A stretch of DNA of 64,000 nt from Calliopum simillimum (taxonomy: Eukaryota; Arthropoda; Insecta; Diptera; Lauxaniidae). Both the position numbers and the translations under genes were made by a program. The DNA lies in assembly GCA_951812925.1 (NCBI GenBank), contig OX638371.1, positions 33,640,101 to 33,704,100 of the forward strand. Direction: 5' to 3'. Positions 1 to 11,734 of this stretch are shown piece by piece; position 1 is the first letter of the stretch; each line of letters opens with the position of its first letter. The notes beneath the pieces were generated by a model. That model did not search any database. It was given only the letters and a program-made list of their open reading frames with translations, and was not told the origin of the DNA.

Positions 1-1420
1 TTTAAGCGCTTTTCTTTTACTGATAATAATCAAATTTTTCTTTTATAGGGTAAAGTAGGGTAAACTGTTTTATTTTTTCAATGCATAGCAATTTTATTAA
101 CTTCAACAAGTCAGGGCAGTAAATTTATTTTACTTATGCAGATATTCGAATACAAAATTCATTTTAATTTTACATATCTATGGATTGTTATATCCACCCT
201 TTTAAGCAAAAGTTCAATTTTCTAAATCAAACGAAGATTGTGTGACTGAAAAGAGGTTTGGATTAGACTTACCCTTCGAATGTCCCCCAATTAATTAAGC
301 CGACAAGAACATACATGAACGAAATCCACAATGGAATAGAAAACATGATACATATGTATACGAGCATAATTAACTTTACTACTGTTCAAACATCCTATAA
401 CTCATCAGGGTCAAAGAATCCAAACAAAAGTTCTATATTTATATCGATTCCTGGCTCATTGTTTTCTGTATTTCGATACATCCAACGTAAAAGTTTGTAA
501 CTCAAGTTACCAACTTTTTACGGGACAATGATTTTCAAAATCTGCGTATTATACTCTATCTTGTGTCAAGTTTTGGTATCTCTAGCTTGAAATTTGAAGG
601 GCTGGGAGCAATTTTTGAAGTAAAGACCTAAGTATATTTTATTTAGGTCTCCATGCAAAAACTTGGCAAGTTAAGTTGATAAATTATGCACGGGACAAAA
701 ATAACAAATTTAGTTGGTAACTTAACTTACAAAGTTATTAGTTAATTTTTCTTTTAAAATCAGTGTTTGTAAGTCCTACATACCAACTTAATGTCCGTAG
801 CATATTTTTTAATGGTAGTTGGTAAGTTAAGTTACCAACTTTTCTCATGGAACATTTGGTTGCTGAAACAGAACACAAGTTGTAACTGGAGTAACAACTC
901 ATATGTATTAATTTTTATGCAAACTAAAAGTTGAAATTGTTAATGTCTCCGTTAATCGACTTGGAATAGTGACAACAATTTAATAGTCGTAAAACCTTTA
1001 TTTGTACTACAGATTTCCAAAGTATTTATTCAATTTCTGTTTTTGGCTTTCTTGTTTTTACGAAAACAATACAAAAATGATCATAACTAAAAACTACGAT
1101 TTTCGAGTTACCAACTTTTACGTTGGACGTATCGATTTATATTTTTTTCCACACAGTAAAAATTTTAGTTTAATTTTAAAAACAAAAAGTATTTATATAG
1201 AACAATGCCAAAAAATGTATTAATTCTAAACTATTTTGGAATAAATTTCATACTTTTCTAGTATAAATTTCAAACTTTTTTGGAAAAAAATCGGGATTTC
1301 ATACCAAAAAAGGAAAGTAAACTATCATTTTTTAGTGTGTACCTTCCAACAAAGCTTTCTAAATATGAAATGAATATGAAAGAAAGCCACAGAAAAGAAA
1401 AAAACAAAATCAAAAAAAAA
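1..1420. other. AT-rich non-coding stretch with a repeated AGTTACCAACTT word
   Basis: I see no gene here; the ORFs are short and rich in F, N, K and Y, as expected by chance in AT-rich DNA. The word AGTTACCAACTT or close forms recurs at about 503, 831 and 1107, and its inverse (AGTTGGTAACTT or similar) at about 712 and 817, so part of the stretch is a degenerate local repeat. No other structure was recognised. Confidence 0.5.
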
Positions 1421-2077
1421 CTAGAAAGGGTGTAACTTTTGGCCTGGCCCAAAAATAAATGCCCTACACTGCAATATTTTGAAAATTTTTCTTATATGGG
1501 AGGGCCACGCCCTCTTTTCCGAGTTGCCCCAGTTTTTGCTCAGAGCTTGCATTTATAGTCCTTAGTGTCTGAGGGAAATTTGGTTGGATTATTTCAAAAA
1601 ACGTTTTCAGTACAGCGTTTTGAAGCTTTTGCTTGTATAAGAAGTGCCACGCCCTCTTTTTCGAGTTTGTCTAGCTTTAGCTCAGAGCGTGCCTGAAAAA
1701 ATTTAGTTCCATTATCTCAAAAAACGCTTTCAGTAAAGCGTTTTGAAGCTTTTGCTTATACGGGAGGTGCCACGTCCTCTTGTATGAACTTGCCCAGCTT
1801 TTGCTAAGAGCTTGTTCTTGCAATTCGTAGTATTTATGTGTATTTTAGTTGTTACTTTGACGACGGAGGCAGTGTACCAAGTTTAATTCAATTATCTTCG
1901 TCAGTTTTCCCAAGAAACGTATTTCCACACACATCCAGCCAGACCGACGGACATGCCAATATCGACTCATGAGGTGACGCCGATCAAGCCTATATATACT
2001 TTTCTATATCTGGCACGCCTCCTTCCCTTCGTTTCAAACGGAAGGAAAAAGTGAATATACCCTGGGTGTAGGGTATA
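1421..2077 (+). repeat. GTGCCACGCC dispersed repeat, copy A
   Basis: This is the first of four long same-orientation copies in the window (others 3018-3834, 37858-38636, 62182-63042). It starts with an AGGGTGTAACTTTTGGCCTG segment followed by a CCCTACACTGCA word, carries internal units each holding CCACGCCC (about 1505 and 1643, with a mutated CCACGTCC at about 1765), and ends with CCCTGGGTGTAGGGTATA. The units share phrases such as TTTTGAAGCTTTTGCTTATA and TCAGAGCTTGC. This copy is shorter than copy B. No coding capacity is seen. It is a non-autonomous mobile repeat or a decayed transposon tail; the superfamily is not determined. Confidence 0.8.
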
Positions 2078-2139
2078 CAAAAAATATTTATTGAAAGGCT
2101 GGTTTTCGTTACGTTTCATTGATAAGCACATTAATGCTG

Positions 2140-2508
2140 GAACTAGCCAAGAAGTAGCGTTTCGTAACGTCACGGTTGCTTGTCAACGTAGCATCGATTA
2201 GTGAAAACGGTAGGCAACGTACGAAATGTCACCTTACAACATAAAAATTACTTGAAAAATTCCAATTTTGTAAATAAGCATCCATTGTCATACTTATTTT
2301 AATTAATTTGCTCAAAAAATTCCATTTAAAACATCCAAATTTAATTTATTTTATCTAACAACGTAGCGTGACGTTTGAAAATCTAATTTCAACAGGTCTC
2401 AACGTTGCGTACCGCTACTTTACGATTTCACTAATCGCTTACACGATTCTGCCATTTGATAGATTTTGACAGAAGTCACTTTACGAAACGCTACTTCTTG
2501 GCTAGTTC
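2140..2508. mobile_element. Palindromic MITE with ~28-bp terminal inverted repeats
   Basis: The ends read GAACTAGCCAAGAAGTAGCG on the left and its complement on the right, and the match continues inward for about 8 more bases, then imperfectly (both arms hold a GATTAGTGAAA segment). The length is 369 bp with no ORF. I could not find a convincing target-site duplication, so the superfamily is open. Confidence 0.75.
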
Positions 2509-3017
2509 TACCATAAATCTTCAGACGGATTTGCCGACATACGAAAGAACTCAAGAAGCATGCTTTAATAAGCCTTTTGCATAGATAAGATGAGAATCAT
2601 AGCAAAAAATTAAATACAGCTCATTCAAAAGTTTTAATTTTTATTCTTTTTCGTTGATATTATGCATTTCAGATTGATGTATTTCACATCACAGGTCTCG
2701 AAAAACTGATAAAATATTTCGAAATTACGTCATACCTTATTGCAAGCTTAATAGCATTTACGATGGGCTATTTCCATTGAACAATAACTTGTGATTGTCA
2801 ATCAGCTTTTCTGAAAAGCAAGGTGACAAAAATCGTTCAATTCCTGTTCAGCTGTCTATCAAGCGATTGCACATTATTTGTCAAATAGGTTGGTAATCAA
2901 CTACATATCTTACAGCCATTACTTATCTTCAATTCTTAGCTTTAATTTAATTGAATCGTTGATTGTTAAAACCAATTTCTACCTGCTTGAGAAAAAGTTG
3001 GCCACATTCAAGTAAAA
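2509..3017. other. Non-coding; part of a local direct repeat
   Basis: No gene is seen. The segment 2950-3010 (TTAAAACCAATTTCTAC, then TTGAGAAAAAGTTGG) is matched at 4027-4071 by TTAAAACCAATTCTTAC and TTGAGAAAAAGTTGG. Repeat copy B therefore sits between, or inside, one member of a local direct duplication. Confidence 0.5.
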
Positions 3018-3834
3018 CTAGTAAGGGTGTAAATTTTGGCCTGGCCAAAAAATAAATACCCTACACTGCAGTATTTTGAAAAGTTTGCTTATATGGCAGG
3101 TGCCACGCCCTCTTGTCCGAGTACACCCAGTTTTTGTTCAGAGCTTGCATTTATAGTTTTTAGTGTCAGAGTGAAATTTAGTTGGATTATCTCAAAAAAC
3201 TCTTTCAGTATAGCATTTTGAATCTTTTGCTTATATGGGAGGTGCCACGCCCCCTTGTCTGATTTCACCCAATTTTTGCTGAGAGCTTTCATTTATAATT
3301 CTTAGTGTTTGAGTCAAATTTGGTTCGAATATCTCAAAAAACGCTTTCAGTATAGCGTTTTGAAGCTTTTGCTTATATGGGAAGTGCCACGCCCTCTTGT
3401 CCGAATCCGCTCAAATTTTTATCAGAGCTTGCGCCTAAAATTCGTAGTACTTATGTGTATTGTGGTTGCATTGTCGTGAAAAATACTCCTAAAATTGCAT
3501 TTTGAATATAATTTTTGTATGGGCGGTAGGCGTGTCCGTTGACCGATTTTGCTCATTTTCAATCCCCCGAGCTAACTTTGACGACGGAGGCAGCGTACTA
3601 AATTTCATTGAATTATCTTGCTCAGTTTTCCCAAAAAGTGTATTTCAACACACAGCCAGCCAGCCAGCCACCCAGCCAGCCAGCCAGCCAGCCAGCCAGA
3701 CAGACGGACATGGCTATATCGACTCAGGAGGTGACGCTGATCAAGAATATATATACTTTTCTATACCTGCCACGCCTCCTTCTCTGCGTTACAAACGGAA
3801 GGACAAAGTGAATATACCCTTGGTGTAGGGTATA
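3018..3834 (+). repeat. GTGCCACGCC dispersed repeat, copy B (best-preserved)
   Basis: An 817-bp copy. It contains three tandem units of about 143 bp whose GTGCCACGCCC words start near 3101, 3243 and 3387, each followed by TTGTCCGA- or TTGTCTGA-like sequence and TCAGAGCTT. After these come a TAGGCGTGTCCGTTGACCGA block, a CAGC microsatellite (3653-3700), a GACGGACATGGCTATATCGA block, and the terminal GGGTGTAGGGTATA. From memory the GGACATGGCTATATCGACTC block recalls a widely dispersed drosophilid repeat; this is unverified. The only ORFs inside (for example 3502-3828) run through the microsatellite and look accidental. Confidence 0.85.
3653..3700. repeat. CAGC microsatellite
   Basis: About ten CAGC units with one CACC interruption, inside repeat copy B. 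Copies A and C have only two to four units at the same place, so the array expanded in copy B. Confidence 0.9.
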
Positions 3835-3841
3835 AAAATTT

Positions 3842-4220
3842 ATTTTTCCTCAAGTAACAACTTCCCCTGATCACCTTTATAAAATTTTTTGCGGTATTTT
3901 GGAATCCCCTTTTTGAAAATTCGGCCATAGCATCTAAACGGTCCAGCATATTATCATGGCGAATTCAAGAAAATTGCCGCAAATAAGTTGGCATTTTCCT
4001 TTATTGGAGTGTAACTGATAACTCTTAAAACCAATTCTTACATTATTGATGTTTGAGAAAAAGTTGGTCTTATTGAATTAGAAATAAATTTTTTTTTTTT
4101 TTTTCAAGTAGCAAATGCCCTTACCCCTTATTACTTTTTTGGAGAATTTAAAAATACCTTTTAGAGAATCAGGCCGTAGCATGTATACGGTCTAAGAAAC
4201 TAAAAAGGATCCATTCGAAA
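3842..4220. repeat. Diverged ~250-bp-offset direct repeat
   Basis: Segments 3850-3950 and 4102-4192 share CAAGTARCAA, a CGGCCATAGCAT / AGGCCGTAGCAT word and ACGGTC at matching spacing, and are separated by TTAAAACCAATTCTTAC sequence that also occurs upstream of copy B. This looks like an old local duplication into which copy B inserted. No gene is seen. Confidence 0.5.
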
Positions 4221-6871
4221 AAAATGGTCCCCATAAAAAAATAGTAAGTGTCACAGGAGATGTCAACCATAAATGTACGTAGGTGTACTGATTTTTAGAT
4301 TTGGGGTTTATTTAAAATTTATTTTTTTATTTGCATTCTTTAAATGAATTTTATTGCATTTGTCATTTGTCAAATGCTTTTTTTTTTTGTCTTTATTTTT
4401 GTTTATTTAATAAAAAGCTTTAACTGTCGTTGTTTGTCGAAATTATTTTGGCAGCATTGGCATTTCATGGATTCACAACATATCGTTTGGTGATATCGAT
4501 TTCGTTGTATCGGATTACTTTAAATTGTTTGGTCTCTTTTTTTTTTTGTTTTTCCTGTGGCAACTATGGAAAATTTTTTTATTTTTTAATGCTTTATTTG
4601 TTGTTGTTGTCAATATAACCATCACATACAATATGTACGAGTAAATACGAGATATATGGATACAATTTATAACAATCCATTCGATACACTGCGCGGCGGC
4701 ACTATCTTAGTGTATTGTTTAATACAAAAACAACAGCAAACACTTTTTTTTGTGTTAAATGCAAATATTGTAAATGAATTGCTTTTTTTTCACTTTTTTT
4801 TGTTTTATTTTATTTTTTTTTTTATCGAAATGGTATAACGTGATTTTTGTGGTCCGATAGTTAAAGTTGGTCGGTCGCAGTAACAACAACAAAATGACTG
4901 CGGAAAAATGCGTTCTTTTATTTGTTGTTGATTTTATTTTACAACAATATGTAAATCTATAAGGTAAGCATGTTTTAAAATGAGAAAAATTACCCAGTAG
5001 GAAAAATTTTATTTTTGGCTACTACCTAAAAGTTATTTTGTCCAGACTTTTTTGCATATCTTCTGCTTACCTTTATATAATACTTGTAAATTTGTTCATA
5101 TTTTCTGAAATCTTGTTTTGAATTGGAAATTGGCTCTCCCCTCATTACACGCTAAATCTTCAATTTGCTATATTTAAATATGGGTGACTTGATCACATTT
5201 GGAGGTAAAACTATTTGAAGCACAGCAATACATTTCGACATCAGAGATGTTATTCGTGCCATCTACTAATTTCTTAAAATTTAATTGTAAAAAATAAGCT
5301 GATACAAAACTTAGTAGAAGTAATTTTCAAAAAAATTAACTTTTTTCTACAACAGATAAAACTTTTGTGTAAAAGTGCGTATCGATACTTTAAAGCGCAA
5401 TAGTTTTGAGTTATTTTTAGTAATAGGTCGTGATGGGCTTTTTAAGCGAGTATCTACAATTCAGGTGTTCTCAAATGGTGGATTGTGTAGATTGTCCTCT
5501 ATCAAGAAAAAATGTATTCTTATTTTATCCCGATCTTTATATTTGAAGTCTTAAATTGTTCTTAAAGCGTTGAATAAAGTCACGTTCTAAAATCAAACTC
5601 TCTTCGGAATCGGAATTTAATCAAAATTAAGGTGTTCCGCATTTCGACTAGATAAATTCAGTCATCGGTTCCAATCTGTTTAACTGTTTTTGATGTAAAT
5701 TAAAAAAACAAAACAAAAAGAGAAAAAAAAATTTTGTTTGAAATCTTGATAAATTTTTTTTGTTAATTTGTGGTAGCCTATTCCGATTCTGGCAACATTT
5801 GTTACTAGCAGGCCTGTGATCCGAATGAACCTTGATGAAAGAAAACGCTATTTTCAGATACACATGTGGCACATATCCAGGAAGTAGTAAAATTCACTTT
5901 CGTCAACGGCACCTGATAGCTATAATTTAAATACTTACCTTTTATTTTTTCAAATTGGATTATTACTTTCCGAGATATCATTGGTAAGGTAAGGAGCGAG
6001 AGCTTGTGCAGAACTTCGGAAGGGGGCGTGAACAAAAAAGCTTCAGAACCCCTGCTAAAATGCAAGCAAAGAAAGGTTGTCTGTAGAAAAATTATATTCC
6101 TTAAAACTTCCAAAAAAATGGCTACACAAAATTGATAAAATATACACAAAATTCTTAAAATTTTAGATTTCTGATAATCTAAACATGGCGAAATACGGCC
6201 ATAATTTTCAAAGCTTCTGCAAACTTAGAAACTTTTAAGCACTAACTTTTAGATTTATTTAAAATAAAAATTATTAAATCGTATATAGTCCAATTCAAAC
6301 GTTATTTGAGATGCAGCAATCATATCATACATTTGTTAGAAATGGTTTGTGAAAGCCCTAAGTTAGTGCAAGCTATATATACATTTTTTTTTAACCTGAA
6401 CAATCAATTGATATAAGATTGAACAGAGTTTCGAAACCAAAACTGAAAAATTTTTTGGTTTAGAAATAGTCTTATGGATTTCATGGGTGCTCAAAATTTG
6501 TTAATTTTTAGTTTCGTAAAAAAATTTGTTTTTCATATAAAAAATTCAATTCAAAAAATTTAAATTATGTATATAAAATTATACTCATGTAAAATTTTTA
6601 AGATATCTTTTCGATTTTATAAGCTTTAGAGATTTAAAATTCATAAAAACTTTTTAAGATACATAGTTATAGTTAGCCATTTTTATGAATTTTTCTAATA
6701 TAGCTACTTTTTTGACTTTAAATTGAGTTATGTATTGTATACTCCAGAGATCGAAACCGCCCAAGGCCCGATACTTGGGAAACTATAGCTCACATATTTG
6801 CAAATATAAATCGTATCGGTTCTCTATGCTTATAAATGCACATTTAGAAGTTAAAGCTATCTATGTATATA
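4221..6871. other. AT-rich non-coding stretch
   Basis: I see no gene, RNA or clear mobile element. It has many poly-T and poly-A runs. The longest ORF (5805-6149, minus, 114 codons) has no recognisable domain and is probably chance. Confidence 0.5.
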
Positions 6872-7109
6872 TGAGGGGTATAGAAGCAAAGGCGACAATC
6901 TCCATTTTTTTTCTGAGCGTATCTCTTAGTGTTTGACCACAAAGCATCATCAAATGCAAGAAGATGTTACGATCAAAGAGGTACAGAATCAAAGGCGACA
7001 GTCTCTTCTTTGATCATGGACATGTTTGATAGTGACATCTAGTTGCATTTGATGGTAGCTTGTGATCAAACACTATCAAACACGTTCGCCTTTGCTTCTA
7101 TACCCCTCA
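6872..7109. mobile_element. Foldback MITE flanked by TA (Tc1/mariner-type target)
   Basis: The inverted ends TGAGGGGTATAGAAGCAAAG match exactly and continue inward (GGCGA), about 24 bp in all. The interior is also palindromic: a TAGTGTTTGACCACAA segment on the left faces TTGTGATCAAACACTA on the right. TA flanks both ends (6870-6871 and 7110-7111). It is 238 bp and non-coding. TA duplication is usual for Tc1/mariner elements, so a Tc1/mariner-derived MITE is the inference. Confidence 0.8.
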
Positions 7110-9602
7110 TATGTATATAAGTCTGAATGCAACTTGTGTGTCTGGCGGTCAGTCTGTCCTTCATCGATCCAGAAATTATGAAGCTGAATTTGATGAAATT
7201 TTCGTTGTGTTTTAATATCAATCAGAAGAAGGTTTATATATGGATAAAAGAATGTTTGTGGCCATAAATCTTTTTTTGTAATTTTAGAACAAAAATAGTA
7301 CTTTATGTAAGAATCTCCAAGTTATTGACAATTTTGTGAAGCCATTATTTGGGGATTTTTTCATTTTTTCATCCCCCAATTTTTTTGCCATTTTTATGAG
7401 ATTCGGGCTGAAACAAAATCATGAGCTAAATTTCAGCAAAATCCGAGACGTTCGATCCAAATTTTGTTACGCAAGGGATGAAATTGCAAAATTCATCTAT
7501 ATTATGATATTATATGCTGAATTTGCAATGTTCCCTTATCATTCCTTCCATCTTTATATTAAAGTTTATTTCTGATCAAATTCCAAATCGACCGTCACCC
7601 ATGATACAAATTCCTAGCGAGGTTTAAGTATGCTGCTGCACACAGAGTTTGTTGGTACATTTTCATTGTGCTTTTTGGAGTAGTTGTTGTTTTTGTTGTT
7701 TCTACTGTGAATAAACCACACACATGAATTGCCTGAGTAAACCGCAAGGTGCGCTTTTGCCGCAACAACCGGCAATACGTCCTTCTTCACGCCCTTTTGC
7801 ATTCGAAACTACATGTTGTGCGCCTAAACTACCCAAGCGTTCTGCTGCTTTCTCAACGTACGACCGAATACCTTTGTCATTCGGTCAAAAGTTTTTTTTT
7901 TGATGTCAATCAAATAAATTCCGACAAAAATGTTGGTAAATTGAAAATGGGAAAAAAAGGGGAAAAAACAAATTTGAATGCTTTGCATTTTTCAGTTTGT
8001 GAAATCTGTGAGACACCTTAATGGACCCATTGTCATTTTTATTGTTATTGTTGTTATATTTTTTCGAGAAAAAAAAAAAAAAACAAAAATAAAAAATCAA
8101 TTGCATTGCGATTGCAACGCAGCACACAGAATGTCACGTGACACTGACAGCTGCAAATATGCAGCGTTCGCTTGAGTGAATATCGTATCCATACGCGATT
8201 TTATTGTTTGCTAATGAATTTTCACACCCTGGTTTTATTGAAATCCATGCAACATTGTTCTCATTACATTTAGGCTGCATTGTTGCATTTTGTTGGTCCT
8301 CTAGGTGTTGTATGTACGCATTGTTGTTGTTGCAATTTAAATCCCTATAAATTGCATTTTGGAAATTTTAGAGCAGCGCGCGTGTCAAGAGCGGCCGCCT
8401 CAACGCTGACAAAAGTTTAATTTTATTGAATTGTGAATTTATGTACATTAATATATAAGTAGGTATATGTAGGACATTCTTTTTGAAATCGACTACTCCC
8501 CATCTGTTCAAAAATTTAATGAATCCAATAGCCTTTAAATTTAACATTAATCAATATGGCATATCCACAATGGGGACTCAAAGTGAACAAAATCGAAAAA
8601 AAAATGTTTAGTTCGTCTTCCGCCAAAACACCAATTTATTTTTAATGTTTCGAAATTTAAAAATTGCAAGTTAAAAATTGCCGAGCCGAGATTTGAACAA
8701 GCGTTGTCCTAGAAAATTTTACTAGAATTTCAAGTCAGAATAGTGACAACACCGCAATAAAGTAAATTTTACCTAACTGTTTTAGTCAATTCAGAATTTT
8801 CGAATAACTTTACTGTATAGTAATATTTTATTTTATATAGAACTGACAACCGTGGAAGTTGGTCCCTCAATTTAGACTATCTCCGCTCGGTTTTTCTTAT
8901 TCTAACTGTAAGTTTTTTAAATATTAAGTAAATAGAGAACTGAAAGTGAAGAAAAAGTGTAGACTCATAGTATTTCCAGCTCAGTCAATTTTGGTTTTTC
9001 CACAGTGAGTGTTCGAGTGTTTATTTTTTTTTTTTTTAGATTTAAAAATTTTGTAAAGAACTCAAGCGTGCATCATTCTCCGCGTAAGTTTTTATAATAT
9101 TATTATATTATCTTATCTTTATATAAGTAAAACAATGAACAATTACGGGGGCTATCTACCAGTTTAAATTAAAAAAAAAAATTGCTATTTTCATTGTGAT
9201 AAAACAGTTTTGGCAACATTTCGCCATTCTCCGATTCATCATTCTCCGTCGTTTTTTTTTTGCAACTTTCCAACATTCTCCGTTTAGGAACTCTAAGTCT
9301 GGTTTTTTTTTGTAAGTTTTGCTTAAACTATTTATTTGAAAAATATGAACTAAAATTTAGTCTTCAGACACTTAAATAAACTTTTTAAAAATCCAACATA
9401 AATTTTTAGGGTTGCCACCTGATCATTTTAAAAAAACCTTACATAATTCTTACTTTTTTCACTAAATTGAAATTTTTGGTCTCAGAAACGCTCAGATAAA
9501 CTTTTTTAAAATTTTACAAAACTTCGAAAATAACGAAATTTATGTTCGAATTTTCAAAAGTTTATTTAAGCTTTTTGAGACAAAAAATTTATTTATGTAT
9601 GG
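7110..9602. other. Non-coding; includes a less AT-rich unique island 7600-8420
   Basis: No gene is recognised. 7600-8420 is more balanced in composition, with less repeated sequence, and could be host intergenic or regulatory DNA; this is inference only. Around 9070-9280 the word CATTCTCCG occurs four times (about 9071, 9223, 9238, 9272), spaced irregularly. Confidence 0.4.
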
Positions 9603-9755
9603 GACCTGGTCTATGAAAACGGTGCTTGATTAGGTGTCAAAAAAAAATTTCCAATTTTTTGCCGATTCGCATAAATTGACCTTTAAAAGTTGTTTTCTAG
9701 CTGTTTTCACGAAAACTTATTTCCGCACGTAAGCCCCATTTGCATAGACCAGGTC
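9603..9755. mobile_element. Short palindrome-ended MITE candidate
   Basis: GACCTGGTCTATG at 9603-9615 is exactly complementary to CATAGACCAGGTC at 9743-9755, with weaker pairing just inside (GGTGCTT / AAGCCCC). The length is 153 bp. No clear target-site duplication was found. Confidence 0.6.
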
Positions 9756-9954
9756 ACATATATTATTAAGCGAAACTTCCAAAAAAAAAAACATGTGGCA
9801 ACTTGAAAATTTCTGTTCATTTTCTTAAAATATTCTAGAAGTTAAATTCATCGTATTCTATACCTTTAAGTAAAACTACCAAAACTAGGTGGAGACAAAA
9901 ATAGGCATGTTTTGGTACATTTTTCGGAGATTTACTTACCCATACATACTTTTA

Positions 9955-11062
9955 AAGGGTGTTTTTTTTAGAGGTATAGAACTTCGAATTGAAATAAAAC
10001 ACAAGAAAATCGTTTTAATGTCCATCAATTTGGCTTTATTGGAAGGATAATTTTATTTAATTTAATCGCCGCCGCGGCTGGCTCGAATAAAGCCAATTCT
10101 ACAGGTCCAATTTTCAACCACTTTTTCGAGCATATGGGGCCGTATGTCGGCAATAACGCCACAAATGTTGGCTTCCATGTCCCCTAACGTTTTTGGTTTG
10201 TTGGCGTAGACGAGCGACTTCACATATCCCCAAAGAAAATAATTCAATGGTGTCAAATCACACGATCTTGGTGGCCAATTGACAGGTCCATTCCGCGAAA
10301 TTATGCGCTCATCGAATGTTTCCTTCAATAAATCGATTGTGACGTGCGCTGTGTGGCATGTAGCGCCGTCTTGTTGGAACCACAACTCATCCACATTCAT
10401 GCCATCCAATTCGGGAACAAAATAGTCGGTTATCATGGCTCTATACCGGTCTCCATTAACGGTAACTGACTCTCCAGCATTATTTCGGAAGAAGTATGGC
10501 CCAATGACTCCAATGAGCCTCATCACTGAACAAAATTTTGCGATGAAAATCAGCATCGAGATCAATCTCATTTTCGGCCCATGCACCAAAATCACGACGC
10601 ATTGCATGGTCTCGCGGCTTTAATTCTTGCACAAGCTGGATCTTGTAAGGTCGCAAGCCAAGATCTTTGCGCAAAATCTTCCATAAAGTTGATGGACAAA
10701 GCTCCAATTGCTGTGCACGGTGGCGAATTGATTCATTCGGGTCCTCTTCAACATTTTGCTCTACAGCGGCAATTGTTTCTTCGGTGGTCACTGTTCGACG
10801 TCTCTGCGGATCCATGGTTAACCGAATTAATTGCTCTGATGGACGATTATGTCGACCATAAAATGGACGGAGCTTGCGGTAAACTTCGCGAACTGAACCA
10901 TTATTTTGGAAATAAATTTGCAAGCGTTGTTCTTTTGTCAACCTATTCATGATAAAATGGCAAACCAAACTGAACATAAATGACATTAGAGTTGCCAGAT
11001 TTGACCACAATATGCCAGTTTTATCTCTATTCGAAAAACAAACCTCTAAAAAAAACACCCTT
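9955..11062 (-). mobile_element. Mariner-family transposon, internally deleted, with intact ends
   Basis: Perfect 21-bp terminal inverted repeats, AAGGGTG followed by eight T and AGAGGT, lie at 9955-9975 and inverted at 11042-11062. TA flanks both ends (9953-9954, 11063-11064), the duplication expected of the IS630/Tc1/mariner superfamily. The element is 1108 bp and encodes a transposase on the minus strand (10062-10950). A full family member is usually about 1.25-1.3 kb, so this copy lacks roughly 140 bp of interior. The perfect ends suggest recent movement, but the broken transposase means this copy cannot drive its own transposition. Confidence 0.95.
10062..10950 (-). pseudogene. Mariner-type transposase, frameshifted by an internal deletion
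   Basis: The transposase cuts and pastes the element by recognising its inverted ends. The start is ATG at 10950-10948 (MNRLTKEQ); the upstream in-frame codons are outside the expected protein. The N-terminal part shows a RRTVTTEETIAAVEQNVEED segment and SIRHRAQQLELCPSTLWKIL, fitting the helix-turn-helix DNA-binding region. The first catalytic Asp is in FSDEAH (10513-10530). Immediately after, the frame breaks: the reading resumes one frame over at VIGPYFF (about 10488-10508). CATTGG occurs twice at the junction, suggesting a deletion through a short repeat. The second Asp is in QQDGATCHT; 36 residues later is the third, also Asp, in CDLTPLNYFLWGY. About 295 codons remain of the roughly 345 usual, so about 45-50 codons between the first Asp and GPYFF are lost. 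It ends at TAA (10062-10064). It belongs to the DDD mariner group; the exact clade is not fixed. Confidence 0.93.
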
Positions 11063-11064
11063 TA

Positions 11065-11734
11065 CAAAGACTTTTGTGCACATTTAAAAAAATTGCATTT
11101 CAGTGTATTTTGTACATGTTTTCTTAAATTTGCCTCGGGTGGTTAATACATATTTCAAAACCAAGTTTATATGTATGTGAAACCATTTCCCTAAAAAATG
11201 TATATGGGGATTTCCCACGTAACGAATGTGACCGTCGCACACATTTAAAGTGAAAAAAAGTGGAAGTGAAACATATTTGAATTTCTTTTTTTACTTTACA
11301 TTATAGCTCTTAGGTAGCACTTAAATTACTGCTTACGTTAATAGCAGATGAAGACTTGGTTCCAAGATACACGCAAAAAATGACATAAAGCGAACTGGAC
11401 AAATATAGAAATAATGTTCATGGCTATTAAAAGAAGTTCAGAATTCAGCAAAATTAGGCAGAATATTTTGGTGTGACTAATTTGCTTTGATCATATTCTG
11501 AATTGATACGTGACATTATGAACGTGACATTTTTTTCCATTGAGATTCTATAGGGTTATGATTTGTATATTTAAGTATTTTAAGTTTATTTAGTAAGGTT
11601 GATTTTAGCAAAATTCCGTTTTGGGAGCGAAAAAATCTTGCACGCTGTTTTGGTGGCAATTGTGAAATTTGCTTATCTGACAACTGCAACACTTGCATTA
11701 CTTTTTAACGCATTACTTATTCCCAATGATCAAA
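11065..11734. other. AT-rich non-coding stretch
   Basis: I see no gene or mobile element between the mariner element and the next dispersed repeat. Confidence 0.45.

Noticed and set aside
3502..3828. 108-codon ORF with a PASQPASQ repeat
   Set aside because: It runs through the CAGC microsatellite of repeat copy B; other copies do not preserve the frame.
5805..6149. 114-codon minus-strand ORF
   Set aside because: No domain, rich in F, L and S as expected from AT-rich sequence, and no neighbouring exon or promoter signal.
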